From Delphinus delphis (lineage: Eukaryota; Chordata; Mammalia; Artiodactyla; Delphinidae), in NCBI RefSeq assembly GCF_949987515.2, contig NC_082687.1, positions 123,919,838-123,983,837 of the forward strand: a stretch of 64,000 nt of DNA, given 5' to 3'. Each line of letters opens with the position of its first letter. Positions within the stretch are counted from its first letter, which is position 1. Shown here piece by piece: positions 45,790-58,330 of this stretch. The notes below the pieces were generated by a model that saw only the letters and a list, made by a program, of their open reading frames with translations, searched no databases and was not told the origin of the DNA. A program made the position numbers and the translations under genes.

Positions 45790-48715
45790 GGCCATACATA
45801 CCGGTAATTACCTCAAATGTAAATAGATTAAATGTTCCAACCAAAAGACACAAACTGGCTGAATGGATACAAAAATAAGACCCATATATATGCTGTCTAC
45901 AAGAGACCCACTTCAGATTTAGAGACACATACAGACTGAAAGTGAGGGGCTAGAAAATGGTATTCTATGCAGATAGAAATCAGAAGAAAGCTGGAGTATT
46001 AATACTCATATTGGACAAAATAGACTTTAAAGTAAAGACAAGAGGCAAAGAAGGACACTACATAATTATCAAAGGGTCAAATCAAGAAGAAGGTAAAACA
46101 ATTATAAATACATATGTGCTCAACATAGGAACAACTCAATATATAAGGCAAATGTTAACAGACATAAAAGGAGAAATCAGTAGTAATACAATAATCGTAG
46201 GGGATTTTAACACCCTGATTACATCCATGGAAAGATCATTCAGAAAGAAAATCAATAAGGAAACTCAGAGCTTTATATAACACATTAGGCCTAATGGCCT
46301 TAATTGATACTCATAGAGCATTCCATCTGAAAGCAGAATACACATTCTTGTCAAGTTCACATGGAACACTCTCCAGGATAGATCACATGCTAGGCTACAA
46401 AAGAGCCTAAATTTAAGAAAATTGAAATCATATCCAGTATCTTTTCCAACCACAACACTATGAGACTAGAAATCAACTACAAGAAAAAAACTGCAAAAAA
46501 CACAAACATGTGGGGCCTGAACAACATGCTACTAAAACAACCAACCAATCACTGAATAAGTCAAAGAGGAAGTCAAATGAAAATATGACAATCCAAAACC
46601 TATGGGATGCAGCAAAAGAAGTTCTAAGAGGGAAGTTTATAGCAATAAAAGCTTACCTCAAGAAACAAGAAAAATTTCAAATAAACAGTCTAACTCTACA
46701 CCTAAAGCAACTAGAGAAAGAAGGAAAAGGGAAAAGGCCCAAATCAACAAAATTAGAAATGAAAAAGGAGAAGTTACAACTGACATCACAGAAATACAAA
46801 GGACCATAAGAGAATACTATAAGCAACTGTATGCCAATAAAATGGACAATCTAGAAGAAATGGACAAATTCTTAGGAAGGTACAATCTCCCAAGACTGAA
46901 CCAGGAAGAAATAGAAAATATGAACAAACCAATTACAAGTACTGAAATTGAAACTGTGATTTAAAAACTCCCAACAAACAGAAGTCTAGGACCAGATAGC
47001 TTCACAGGCAAATTCTACCAAACATTTAGAGAAGAGTTAATACCTATCCTTCTGAAACTATTCCAAAGTTACAGAGGAAGAAACACTTCCAAACTCATTC
47101 TATGCCACCATCGCCCTAATACCAAACCAAAGATATCACAAGAAAAAGAAAATTACAGGACAATATCACTGATGAACATAGTTGCAAAAATTCTTAACAA
47201 AATACTAGCAAACCAAATCCAACAACACATTAAAAGGATCATACACCATGATTGAGTGGGATTTATCCCAGGAGGCAAGGATTTATCAATATCCACAATT
47301 CAATGAGTGATTGACTGTCACATTATCAAATTGAATGAAAACTATATGATTATCTCAGTAGATGCAGAGAAAGCTTTTGATAAAATCAACACCAATTTAT
47401 GATAAAATCCCTTCAGAAAGTAAGTATAGAGGGAACACACCTCAACATAATAAAAGCCATATATGACAAACCCATGGCTAACATCATACTCAACAGTGAA
47501 AAGCTGAAAGCATTTCCCCTAAGATCAGGAATAAGAAAAGAATGCTCACTCTCACCACTTTTATTCAGTCCTACCCACAACAATCAGAGAAGAAAAAGAA
47601 ATAAAGGAATCCAAATTGGAAAAGAAGAAAAACTGTCACTGTTTGCAGATGACATGATAATATACATAGAAAATCCTAAAGACGCAACCAGAAAACTACT
47701 AGAGCTCATCAATGAATCTGGAAAAGTTGCAGCATACAAAATTAATACACAGAAATCTGTTGCATTTCTATACACTAACAACAAAAGATCAGAAACAGAA
47801 ATTAAGGAAACAATCCCATTTACCATCACATCAGAAATAAAATACCTAGAAATAAACCTACTTAAGGAGGCAAAAGACCTGTACTCTGAAAACTAGAAGA
47901 CAATGAAGAAAGAAATCAAAGAAGACACAAACAGATAGAAAGATATACCATGCTCTTGGATTGGAAGAATCAATACTGTCAAAATGACTAAACTACCCAA
48001 GGGAATCTACAGATTCAATGCAATCCCAATCAAATTACCAATGGCATTTTTCACAGAATTAGAACAAAACATCATAAAATTTGTATGGAGACACAAAAGA
48101 ATCTGAATAGCCAAAGCAATCTTGAGAAAAAAAAATGGAGCTGGAGGAATCAGGCTCCCTGACTTCAGACTATACTACAAAGTTACAGTAATCAAAACAG
48201 TATGGTATGGGCACAAAAACAAAAATATAAATCAATGGAACAGGATAGAAAGCCCAGAAATAAACTCATGCACCTATGGTCAAATAATCTATGACAAAAG
48301 AGCCAAGAATATACAATGGAGAAAAGACAGTCTCTTCAATAAGTGGTGCTGGGAAAACTGGACAGCTACATGTAAAAGAATGAAATTAGAACATTCTCTA
48401 ATACCATACACAAAAATAAACTCAAAAGGGATCAAAGATCTCAATGTAAGGTCGGACACTATAAAACTTAGAGGAAAATATAGGCAGAACACACTTTGAA
48501 ATAAATCGCAGCAATATCTTTTTTGATCCACCTCCTAGAGTAATGGAAATAAAAACAAAAATAAACAAATGGGACCTAATTAAACTTAAAACTTTTGCAC
48601 AGAAAAGGAAACTACAAACAAATGAAAAGACAACCCACACAGTGGGAGAAAATATTTGCAAATGATGCAACCAACAAGGGATTAATTTCTAAAATATACA
48701 AACAACTCACTTACA
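45790..48715 (+). pseudogene. L1 ORF2 remnant (endonuclease and reverse transcriptase)
   Basis: The endonuclease region starts near 45800; IIVGDFNTL at about 46193-46217 is a signature of the L1 endonuclease. A linker follows ([20 protein letters not shown], about 46880-46940). The reverse transcriptase shows [15 protein letters not shown], whose two catalytic aspartates (47648-47653) are intact. The later region reads [17 protein letters not shown] at about 48340-48390. Stops and frameshifts, for example after EIETVI near 46962 and around 47400, split it into several frames. The protein would nick target DNA and copy L1 RNA; this copy cannot make it. The C-terminal zinc-knuckle part is deleted at 48715. 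Confidence 0.9.
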
Positions 48716-49090
48716 TGTATAATCTGAAAAAGCTGAACTGTAGAAACAGAGAGTAAAATGGTGCTTGCCAAGGGCAGTGGGGTGGTAGAATTAGGAGATA
48801 ATATTGGTCAAAGGACACACACTTGCAGTTATAAGAGGAGTAAGTTCTGGAGCTCTAATGCACAACATTGTGATTATAGTCAACAGTACTGTATTATACA
48901 CTTCAAGCTGCTAAGAGACTAGATTTTAAATGTTCTTACCACCAGAAAGAAATGTTAATTATGTGGGGTAATGGAGGTGTTAGCTAATATTACAGTGGTA
49001 ATCATATTGTAATATATGAATGTATCAAATCAACGTGTTGTACACCTTAGACTTACACAACTTTATGTCAATTGGATTTCAATTTTTTAA

Positions 49091-51640
49091 AAACTTCCAT
49101 TATCTAAACAAAATTATAAATAATAAAATTCAAAAATTCAATGGGTTAGGAACACTATAAATATTTAATAAACCTTAGTTTTTTCAGAGTCACCAGTGTT
49201 TCCATCATTAACTTATTTTAATTTTAACAGTATCAGTTAAGCTCAAATGCATTACAGTATTATACTTTGAGATGGGAAATCCTTGCTCATATAGATACCA
49301 AAGTCCCATAATTTCTATACATTATAATATATTACATTTTTTTTTCAAATGGTAGAAAGAAAAAGTCTATGGTTTACTTTCCCAGTACCTAGAAGGGGAC
49401 TATATATAGCAATGTATCATTTATATTGATTTTGCCTTTAAAAAACAAGATCCTTGAATTTTAAATTATAAATATCTATTGTCATGCTTTTTTACTGTAT
49501 CTCATATTCAAGTTATGAAAGAGAATTGTCCTGACACTTTAAACTCATTTCTCCACTTAATAAGGTAATTGCATAAGATACTTTGAGGACATGTATAAAT
49601 GATAAAAGCAAGTTTTACTGGGGAAATGTTAAAATAATGAGAAATCATTCTGTATTTTAAACAAAATCTTATTGCTCCTAGAATAGGAAATGAATTGTCT
49701 GTAGAAAATGTATACTATTTGAAAATAAACAACAAAGTTAAATATTTATTATTTTAATTTGAAATAATTTCAAAAATTATTTAAATAGCACCAAAAATTT
49801 TCCCTAAGGTTGTGACAAATATTGAAAGTTATCAACCTGTACAAGACATAAAAATCGTAGTTAAACCATTAATATTAAATTTTTGACTATCACATACCAA
49901 CCTTATTCAAAAACTAGTTTTCACATATTTAGTTCATTATTTTTAGCATATTAAATTTTAATAATAAAAGTAGGGCACAAATAACCTTCTTGTATCTCTA
50001 AATGGTTCCTCAACTTCAGCTACGATAGACTCTAATTACAATGCCACATACTAGGATTAAAATCTTTTTTGCAAGATTTATTGGATAATAGAAGTGAATT
50101 ATGGTGTTCTGTTCAGTCTCACTTATCTGTGCTTCCCTTGGTCATGAATAATGGTTATCAGTCATTGCAAGCAAAATGCTCCAAGTACTACTTCTGGTGT
50201 GCTTGGCTTTAGAGAAGAACAACCCCACTACATAGCTGTACCATGATGAATGAGGAAAGTTCTTTCAGTGCTTGCTTTTCTCACACCTTCTCTACCCCTA
50301 GAAGTGTTCCCACATGTAATAATTTCATACAAGTGACCTGAACCCAAGAGTTGTATTATTTTCCAGGATGACTATAATTTTATAATTGTCAAAATTGATT
50401 TTAGAAATCAAAACAAAAACTGGAAAACAAATTACAACAAAACATTGAAGTGGTTTTAATTTTAAAATATTTATTCTAAGATTTTGCTGTTGTTATATTA
50501 AAAAAAAAAAAAACACAGGTTTTCACATAAATGCAATTTTTCTACCAAGCAAATTGCAAAGGAGACATCTCTGTGTGGGACTGCCATCTAGTGGGAAGTC
50601 CAGTGGGGCTATCTAATGATAGTAGTGAACTTGGTTTGATATTGATGAGCCAAGCCAGTTTGTTCCACAAGTATTTACTGAGCACCTGCTACAGTAAGGC
50701 ACTTTCTTATAAAGTTGTGGGAGATTTTTTTAATGATTAAAATGTAAAATTTTAGACCCTGAGTTTCTGTCCTGTATAATTTTAAAGCCACAACGTGCCA
50801 CAGTCCCATTTAATCTCAATGACTTGATTGTATTTTAAAGGTCCTAGTTGCCTTCTCAATCCTATCCCCTCCTCCTATCACCCAGTCTGTTATGAATATA
50901 AAGGAAATTATGAAAGAATATATGATGAGTTGTTTTGAATCAAGTCAGAGCTTTGGAGAATCTATTTGTAATGAAAATGCTATAAATACTGTAATTTCTA
51001 CTAGTACCTTTTGTTAACAGCTAGCAAATTTCCTCAAGAAAAGTTAGTTTTCCCTAAGCAACAAAATCATATATGACATTTATTGTGTAGGCTCAAGATT
51101 CATTTTATCTATTGAGTTTAAATGATGTTTTAAAGAAAACTCAAATTAGACCACTCTGTATGAAAATGTATAAACTTTGTAAGGTTAGTAAAAGCTAAAA
51201 GGTAAAATAGGTGTATAAATGAATTCCACATAAATGATAATAATGTTGAAGAACCATTAAAAAGCTTTTGTTTAAGCTAATATTTTAGAGAAAATAGTAT
51301 CACCAGTGGTTTTTATAATAGTTTGCTAAAATTAAAAAACTAAAATTTTAAAGAGGCATAGACATTTATTTTAAAATTAACCTAATTATGAAAACAGTAT
51401 GACATACCCTTGTACACCTTAATTTTATTTGTTGCAGAATTGGCAACAAATAAACTGGCAATTGCAAAAACAAAACCCCAAAACTCTTTAAGACTAAAAC
51501 AAGAACATTTAGAGGACTCAGAATGAATAATTTAAAATTCTTACAATTATTTATGGGATTATAATGATATATTTCTGAGGTCATTAGAAAAACAATTTCT
51601 AGTATCTTTCAATATCACAGTTAACTAAAAATAATGGTTG
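49091..51640. other. No gene seen
   Basis: Very AT-rich and apparently mostly unique. Around 50660-50700 'tttgttccacaagtatttactgagcacctgctac' resembles an L2-type 3' end in antisense. Confidence 0.5.
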
Positions 51641-51644
51641 CAAT

Positions 51645-51790
51645 TTGAATAGTGCTTTGCAGTGCATAAAAGGTTTGATTCTACAGACATTTTATTCATA
51701 CATCTGTGAGCAGATAACTTGTCTCCAATTTGACACATGAGGTGCTTAGATTTCACAAAGTTGGCAGACAGGTAATTCTGTCTAGTCAAT
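51645..51790 (-). repeat. MIR-like SINE (antisense)
   Basis: 'aatagtgctttgcagtgcataaaagg' and 'tgacacatgaggtgcttagatttcacaaagttggcagacaggtaa' fit a diverged antisense MIR. Confidence 0.5.
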
Positions 51791-52067
51791 CACACGCTTT
51801 TATTTTGAAAACTGTTGTGAGATTTTCTGTGACTAGAAGACATGATCAATCCTCTTTTTAGTGTAGTCAAAGAACTTAAGAATCAGAGGGAAAATCCAAA
51901 TTTAATTTTAAGTGCATTTTTCTACTATATATTTGATAGGAACCCATACTTTACTGTCCTAAGTTGTACATATTGTACAGAAGAGGAAAGTTAGCTTTGG
52001 GGATGATTTACTTCTTATTGCAAATCCCTCTTTCATCTTTATTTAGTCCGATGTGTGGCTAAAAGAT

Positions 52068-52293
52068 GTTTTGTTTTGTTTTGTTTTGCGGTACGTGGGC
52101 CTCTCACTGTTGCGGCCTCTCCCGCTGCGGAGCACAGGCTCTGGACGCGCAGGCTCCGGACGCGCAGGCTCAGCGGCCATGGCTCACGGGCCCAGCCGCT
52201 CCGTGGCATGTGGGATCTTCCCGGACCGGGGCACGAACCCGTGTCCCCTGCATCGGCAGGCGGACTCTCAACCACTGCGCCACCAGGGAAGCC
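52068..52293 (-). mobile_element. CHR-type SINE, short (cetacean) form, with internal duplication
   Basis: Antisense copy from a (TTTTG)n tail and 'gcggtacgtgggcctctcac' to 'ccaccagggaagcc'. The target-site duplication ctaaaagat is at 52059-52067 and 52294-52302. It contains a 15-bp tandem duplication (52137-52151 and 52152-52166, differing at one base) absent from the other short CHR copies in this window. Overlapping plus- and minus-strand frames of 78-98 codons are artefacts of the GC-rich SINE. Confidence 0.95.
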
Positions 52294-52302
52294 CTAAAAG
52301 AT

Positions 52303-55300
52303 TTTTATAAATACATTTCACCTGAATTTCCTGACATACTTTTGTCATTCCAAACTTACTAAGTCTCTCCTTTGAAAGACTTTGTTTGCAATTCAAGTCC
52401 ATGCACAGTTAAATCCAGCACATCAAATAGCATTAGTTTTCTAACATACACCTACATTTGTTTTGTTTTTTTTAGGGTTTCGGGCTTTTTTGTTTCTTGG
52501 GTTTTTGGGGGTTTTTTTGTTGTTTTTTTTTCCCAGTTTTCTGCATGTTCCAGCATGAATTTTAGGTGGTACATGATCGTGCATGGTTTTTCTAGTATAC
52601 TAGCAGTTAGTGTTTCCACATCACTACCACTATCACTAGAAAACTACAAGTTTTATGAAAACACTGTAAAAGACTTTAGTTTATGTTAAAGTTCTTTCAG
52701 ATATGAATACAGTGATAGTAACACAGTATTTTCTTTGCCATTTAAAACATCCTGGCACTGTTTAATCGAGTTAAAAAAGTTTGGTGTCTGGAGATGTTCT
52801 CACTGTCTGTGTGGTTTATTTTAAGTCATTTTTAGCTCTGCTAGTCACAGGTCCCTCATTTATGAATAGAAGATAAAACATTGGATTTATATGAGATAAA
52901 ATTGAAAAACTGTTTTAATGCATATAATAAAGCATAAAATAATATACAAAATTCACCCTTACAAGATAAGTTTATATAAGACATTGCATATTGTTCAGAA
53001 AGCTTTACTATTTGTGCACACAATTAATTTGCTCAGTTTATGTTACCCTTCAAGGTAAATTATTTAACACAAATAACAAACATTGTATAATTTGTGAAAA
53101 TATTTATGACACTTGCATTGTGATTTCGGAAAGAAATGGAGTTTCAAGTTTATGTGTATATAGCCTTTACTTTGGTTCTTTTGAATTATTCTTAAGGTAT
53201 AATGATTTCTTCTTAATAATCAAGCATTCCTTTCTTCTTGCTCAAAAATGATAGTCTACTTTGAAAGTAAAGAGTTATATAGCAAACTCTTCATTTAAAC
53301 CTTACGTAAGGAAATAAAATCTCTATGTCCACACATTTTGAGTTTCTACCTTCATGCATTTATTGTGTGTTACATTTCCCAGCTTTATCATATTTAATGT
53401 TTTATGACCTGTTCTCCAGATTCAGTAGTAAAAGGTTAGAAGTTACATTTAAATAGACAGAAGGGGTGAAGAAATATATATTTTAATTAAAAATAGCTTG
53501 GAATAGAAATCTTTGCCCAGTTTCAATATAGGTTGCACCAAAAGCTAATGAGCAAGTAGGAGATCTGATCTGTTCTCCAATGAAGCCTGGTTATGGTATG
53601 CATGTACTGTTGCATATTGACCTAAAAATGTGGAATTCAGATAAATTCAGCAGTTTTCCATTTACATAAAGGAAAAACAGTGAAAGCAAAATATAACTCA
53701 AGCCAGTATGTTAGGATGAACAAAGTAAGACTGAACACTGGAAGAAAAAATTCTGAAAAATCTTTAGCAGAAGTTATATATTGCATCAGTTCATTCTCTT
53801 CTTTAACATATTAGCCTTCTTCTCTACTCAGATATCTTTTGGCAAGTTTCACAGGTGATTGCACAAACAAATGAGAAGTGTGTCTCAGAATGGGTACAGA
53901 ACTAGATAGTTTATATGCCCTGGCCCATATTTACCTGTATTAGATGCTTAGAGACCAAAATATTAGGTATTTAATTGCTCCTGTCACATGCGCGTAGCCA
54001 TTCCTCTACTGATATTATGAAGTTATAGCCTCTCCATCATATTAATGATTTGGGGCTGTCTAGTATATGAAGTTAAGCCATTTTAATAGGAAACTATATC
54101 ACATTTTGGGTAATTACTCCAAACCTCCTGCAAGGATGTCTCCTGTCCTGAGAGATGGGTTGGTGACTCACTAATGGGAGATTAGATAGCCAGCAAGTTC
54201 AAGTGGAGTATATAATAGGCTTGTTGTTTGAATGTTGTTTGAATAAAAGCTTGGGATTTGAGGGCAGCCATTTTATGCCCTGTGAACCAAGTAATAGAGA
54301 AAACTCATCCGCAGAGAGAAAATTAAGCAGTAATGCACGAGAGAGAAGAATAGAGGAAAGTCACAGGGTGTATATTTTATATCCCATGTGGGTTTTTTGT
54401 TCCTGTTCCTGGTTCTACTTCCTGTCAATTATGCCCAGTTGCACTTCTGTACTTGAGTTCCACTTAAAAACTACAAACAAAAACTGCATCCTTAAAGCAT
54501 ATTTCTTTGTTGGTATGTTTGTTTAAGCTAGCTTGAGTTGATCTCTTCTATTTTCAGTGAAAAAAACTTTATACACAAAAACATGAAATGGAATTGTGAA
54601 GGTCTGGGGAATTAAATAGTCTATTCTAGAATTTAAAATTCCTTTGTAAAAGTAAATCATCTGTAGCATAAGGAATTTTAAAGAACACAAGGTTTTCTCA
54701 AGAAATTCATATTAGTTTGAGATCCTTCTTCCAACTACAGTTGTAGTTTTTCTTTTTTACCCTCTGTAAAGGCTCCACTTTCTTCTCATTCTTATCCCAC
54801 CAAAATCCCATTTAACATTTCTACTTTGTAAGTAGTACATTTTAAATTATTAAGTAGATGACCAATATTAATTATTAATATAATATTATATCAATTTGGG
54901 TTAAACAGAGCAAATTATTCACTTACTCGACTGCTAATATTAGCAAATATTTTGGCATCTGTGTGACCTGTGTAGTAGCTAGATAGTACTAGAAGTACTG
55001 GCTTTTGCAGACCCAGGAATATGATCTGGCAATATTGCATAAAGCAATCTTTTGTGAAAGGACATTCAAAAGTAATGGAATTTACTTGAACTTAATGCCC
55101 AAGAAAACTGAATACCCAGTATACTAAGGCTCGATATTTACATTTTTGTTTTAATCCAAATGAACATCAATTATACATGTGTCTTGTGCACTGTCAAACT
55201 TAATTGAAGAATGTGCATCATTTATTATAACATTTAGATTTTTCAAATGACTGAAATTTCCAATAATATAATTCACCTTCAAGAAATATAAAGCCTTCTT

Positions 55301-55795
55301 TTATTTAAAAACATCACTACAGCTATATCATCTGGCAAGAGAAATTCTGTCCTATTCTTTATGTAGAACATTAGATTTTTTTTTTCAAATAATCAAGAAT
55401 TCTAGAAACATTCTGGGAAACAATCCTATTGCTTAAGTTTGCCTTCCAGTATACGTGTATATTTTTTCATTGAATTTAATTATTTCAATCTTGTCTTCTA
55501 CAATTGTCCCTTTTTAGTGTTAAAATCTAAATTTGGGAAGTCCAGATTTCAAAATATGCATTTAAAAATAAATTTTAGACAATGGGGTTTTCAGTAATGT
55601 GCTTTCACATACAGAAATACATACAGATACAAATATTTTTTATTGTCGAAATAAATTTGATGTAATATGAGTATTTGTTTTCATATTCATCAAAAATGTG
55701 TCAGGAAAACTATTGATTCTGGAGCAGTGGATTCTATATTCAATAATAAATGCATATTTCACATAAAAAAGCAAACTTTTATTCATGGAATCTCA
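52303..55795. other. No gene seen
   Basis: Includes a T/G-rich low-complexity stretch at 52458-52535. A 107-codon frame at 54203-54526 lacks any recognisable domain and I treat it as chance. No clear repeats otherwise. Confidence 0.5.
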
Positions 55796-55799
55796 TTTG

Positions 55800-55985
55800 A
55801 AAATTGGTCTTACATAGCACTCTCTAATAGAATTTTCTGTGATGATGGAAATTTTCTATATCTGCACAGTCTAATATAGTAGCTGTTAGCCACATGTAGT
55901 TATTGAGCATTTAAAATGTCTAGTGTGGCTGATTAATTTTATATCTAAATTATTTAAAATTATGTGAAATTAAAAATTCAGTTTA
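55800..55985 (+). mobile_element. Non-autonomous DNA transposon fossil (hAT-like MER type), partial
   Basis: 'gaattttctgtgatgatggaaattttctatatctgcacagtctaatatagtagctgttagccacatgtagttattgagcatttaaaatgt', split over two lines of the sequence, matches a common short mammalian DNA transposon whose consensus reads 'gtccaatatggtagccactagccacatgtggct'. The A/T-rich centre follows; the opposite terminal repeat is not recognisable. I do not assign an exact family name. Confidence 0.65.
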
Positions 55986-56439
55986 ATAGATACAATTTAA
56001 TGAGAATTGGGAACATGGAGAGAATACAGAAAATGCGATCAATAATTTTAGATCATTCAAAGACAAATAAAAAGTTTGGAAAGAACTTTGGAAGGAAAGC
56101 AAGGCCCGTGGTCTATAAAATTTATGTGTGTGTATGAAAGATAATTATATTTATAATGTTTAGAGGAGAGAAGAATATAAAAGAATCCATTAGAAGGAAA
56201 TAAAAAATATTGTATGTATAAAAGACACTATATTCCTAATGTGGCAAAAATCTAGAGTTGCCAGGAAGCAACAGATTCTACAGTAAAATAAGATTTTCCC
56301 TTGGAATCGTCTGAATTCTTCTTCCTTAATGCATGAACAGTAAGAATAAAAAGATTATGGCATGAGTTTTTTAAGATAGAGGGAAGGTAGTGGAGGAGAA
56401 TTCATGTTGGATACTTCTAGCTTCTTCTAAGATTGAGGA

Positions 56440-57240
56440 AACTAAGACTGGCATCAACAATTTAAGAACTGCATTCAATAAACCTGTTAGTGTCTATATT
56501 CTGGGGATTGTACCTGGGTGTGGAAGATAAAGAAAGCCTTCTTATTGCTATTCAGCGACTCATGGTTCAATGATGAGACAGATAAACAGCAAAATACATT
56601 GAGAATAACTATAGTAAAAGCACATATAAAGTGTGATATGGGCACAGAAGAAGATGTAACTTTCCTTTGGGGAAATGAAATTAGGTTGATGGTTAGGATT
56701 AAGAAAGTTTGACAGAAGAGGTGACATAAAGCTTCCTTGAAAGACAAATCAATAACAATTCTTATACTAGTATTAAATAACATGCACAAGGCATTGTACA
56801 AAGATTCTTAAATTTTGTGTAACAAGAAGTATCTGTAGAGGTTGTGCCCAAATGTTCTATACATAAAACAATCATTCAAATTTCAGAACATAAAAGAGGT
56901 CAACCATGGGTCCGAATATTCATGGTGTAGAAAGTTTGACTTAAGGAAGACTTAAAATCAGTGGACTTTAGGTAGGCTGATAAATTCAGGCAGGTCATTT
57001 TATTCACTGAGAGTAATTATGACAATGATAGCCATAAAGAAACTGGTTTGGTAAAAATAACTGGTTATTTAGAACCTAAAATACATACACACAAAATAAC
57101 AGAAGAAAATTTGGGGTTGATAGATTGAGCACAGATTGTGAGGTGCTTTGAATGTAAGGCTGAAGAATTATGACATCTTCCAATCACACATAAGCACAGA
57201 GACCAAAATCTTAAAGCCATAGTTACAACACATTTTTTCA
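56440..57240 (+). repeat. Ancient mammalian repeat (same broad type as 2770-3620)
   Basis: The order of phrases follows a familiar old repeat: 'ctggggattgtacctgggtgtggaagataaagaaagcc', 'atgatgagacagataaacagcaaaatacattgagaat', 'agtgtgatatgggcacagaaga' and later 'gattgtgaggtgctttgaatgtaaggctgaagaatta'. It is strongly diverged. A 104-codon minus-strand frame at 56487-56801 lies across it and is not gene-like. Confidence 0.45.
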
Positions 57241-57299
57241 AAGAGTGTGTTTAGTTAGAGATAACTCAATATTAGGGATAAACAAATATTATTGGAAGT

Positions 57300-57960
57300 A
57301 TATACTAACTTTGGTGCACTGCCCATTTCCAATCTCCAAGCAGTCTATACTCTAATTCTTCGCCTGCCTACTGTCTACAGAACCTGTGACTGAGGGCTTT
57401 TTCTGACAACTGATCTTTTCTGGCCTTCACATGGAGTAGGCCAGGAGGTCAAGGAGTGAACTCCTTGTAAATCAATTACAGAAAGAAATTGGTAGATGAA
57501 AATCCCAGCTTCTATAACCCTCAGGAGGAACAATTTTGAACTGTATTCAGTACATTTTCAACAGAAAGACCCAGATCAATGGATGCTTTAATGCTCACCG
57601 TGGTAACCTGCTCAATAATGTACCCTGTATTGGACTTCAACCCTAAACTATCACACTTCCTCAACCCCATCTAGGTGCCTTCTGAGACAAACTACAATAT
57701 GAACTGTTTTCACTCAAACTCTTACCTCATGGCCAGCTTCTAGGGGAACTGAGCCTACCACTTATTACCAGAAGTGGTTCTAAGAAGCAGATTCTAATGA
57801 CAGGATTGTGGAACTGGACCCACTTATCGCTCATACAGCCACAAGTACCCAATTGCTGGTGATAAGTGGGGTAGAAAACACAGAGACAATGTGTTTTAAC
57901 CATCTCTATTAAGTCATTGAGGATTTCACACCAGCCATTTTGTATAGAACCTTACGTATT
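57300..57960. repeat. Possible ancient repeat, unassigned
   Basis: Contains phrases that look repeat-derived ('gacccagatcaatggatgctttaatgctcacc', 'ccctgtattggacttcaac', 'taggtgccttctgagacaaac', 'agaagtggttctaagaagcagattctaatgacaggattgtgg'). I cannot assign a family, and it has no coding frame. Confidence 0.3.
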
Positions 57961-58330
57961 AGTCAAGTTAGGCTAGATTTTGCTATGGTAACAGGCAATC
58001 CCAACTCGCAGTGATTTAAAGCAGCCAAACTTAATTTTCCACTCCTGCTACATCTATAGCAGGACATCGTTTTGGCAATAGAGTGATAAGGCATTCAGTA
58101 TCACAAGGTTGCTGGTCACCATGACAGAGGGAAAGAAAGAGTAGAGAAATACTTGGTGGCTTTTACAGCTTTCTCTTAGAAATAAGAAATGTCAGTTGTT
58201 CTCACATTTCATTGACCAAATTAATTCATCTGCCCATACTTAACTTCAGGAAGGTATGAAAGTACAGTCCTATTAGGTGCCCTGTGGAAGAATCAAAACT
58301 ATTTTTTGGATGGCACCAGTGACCATAATG
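57961..58330 (+). repeat. Ancient interspersed repeat, family not named
   Basis: 'agtcaagttaggctagattttgctatggtaacaggcaatccc', 'tcgcagtgatttaaagcagc', 'gctggtcaccatgacagagggaaagaaagagtagag' and 'gccctgtggaagaatc' match the order of a well-dispersed mammalian repeat. I do not name the family. Confidence 0.5.

Larger units (their letters stand above)
43590..49090 (+). mobile_element. L1 element, about 5.5 kb, nearly complete but decayed
   Basis: It starts with an L1 5' UTR ('gagacaagatagcagagtagaaagaccttgagctcacctcc', 'tgagccccatgtcagg', 'ggctttgaaggccagtggggtt') and then holds ORF1 and ORF2 remnants. It ends in a 3' UTR with 'aaacagagagtaaaatggtgcttgccaaggg', 'cttcaagctgctaagagactagattttaaatgttcttaccac' and 'gttgtacaccttagactt'. 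At about 48715 ORF2 breaks off after 'atatacaaacaactca' and jumps into the 3' UTR, so the last part of ORF2 has been deleted. A CA microsatellite sits between ORF1 and ORF2. Confidence 0.88.

Noticed and set aside
54203..54526. 107-codon open frame on the plus strand
   Set aside because: No domain, Cys/Phe-rich C-terminus typical of random AT-rich translation, and no promoter or splice context that I can support.
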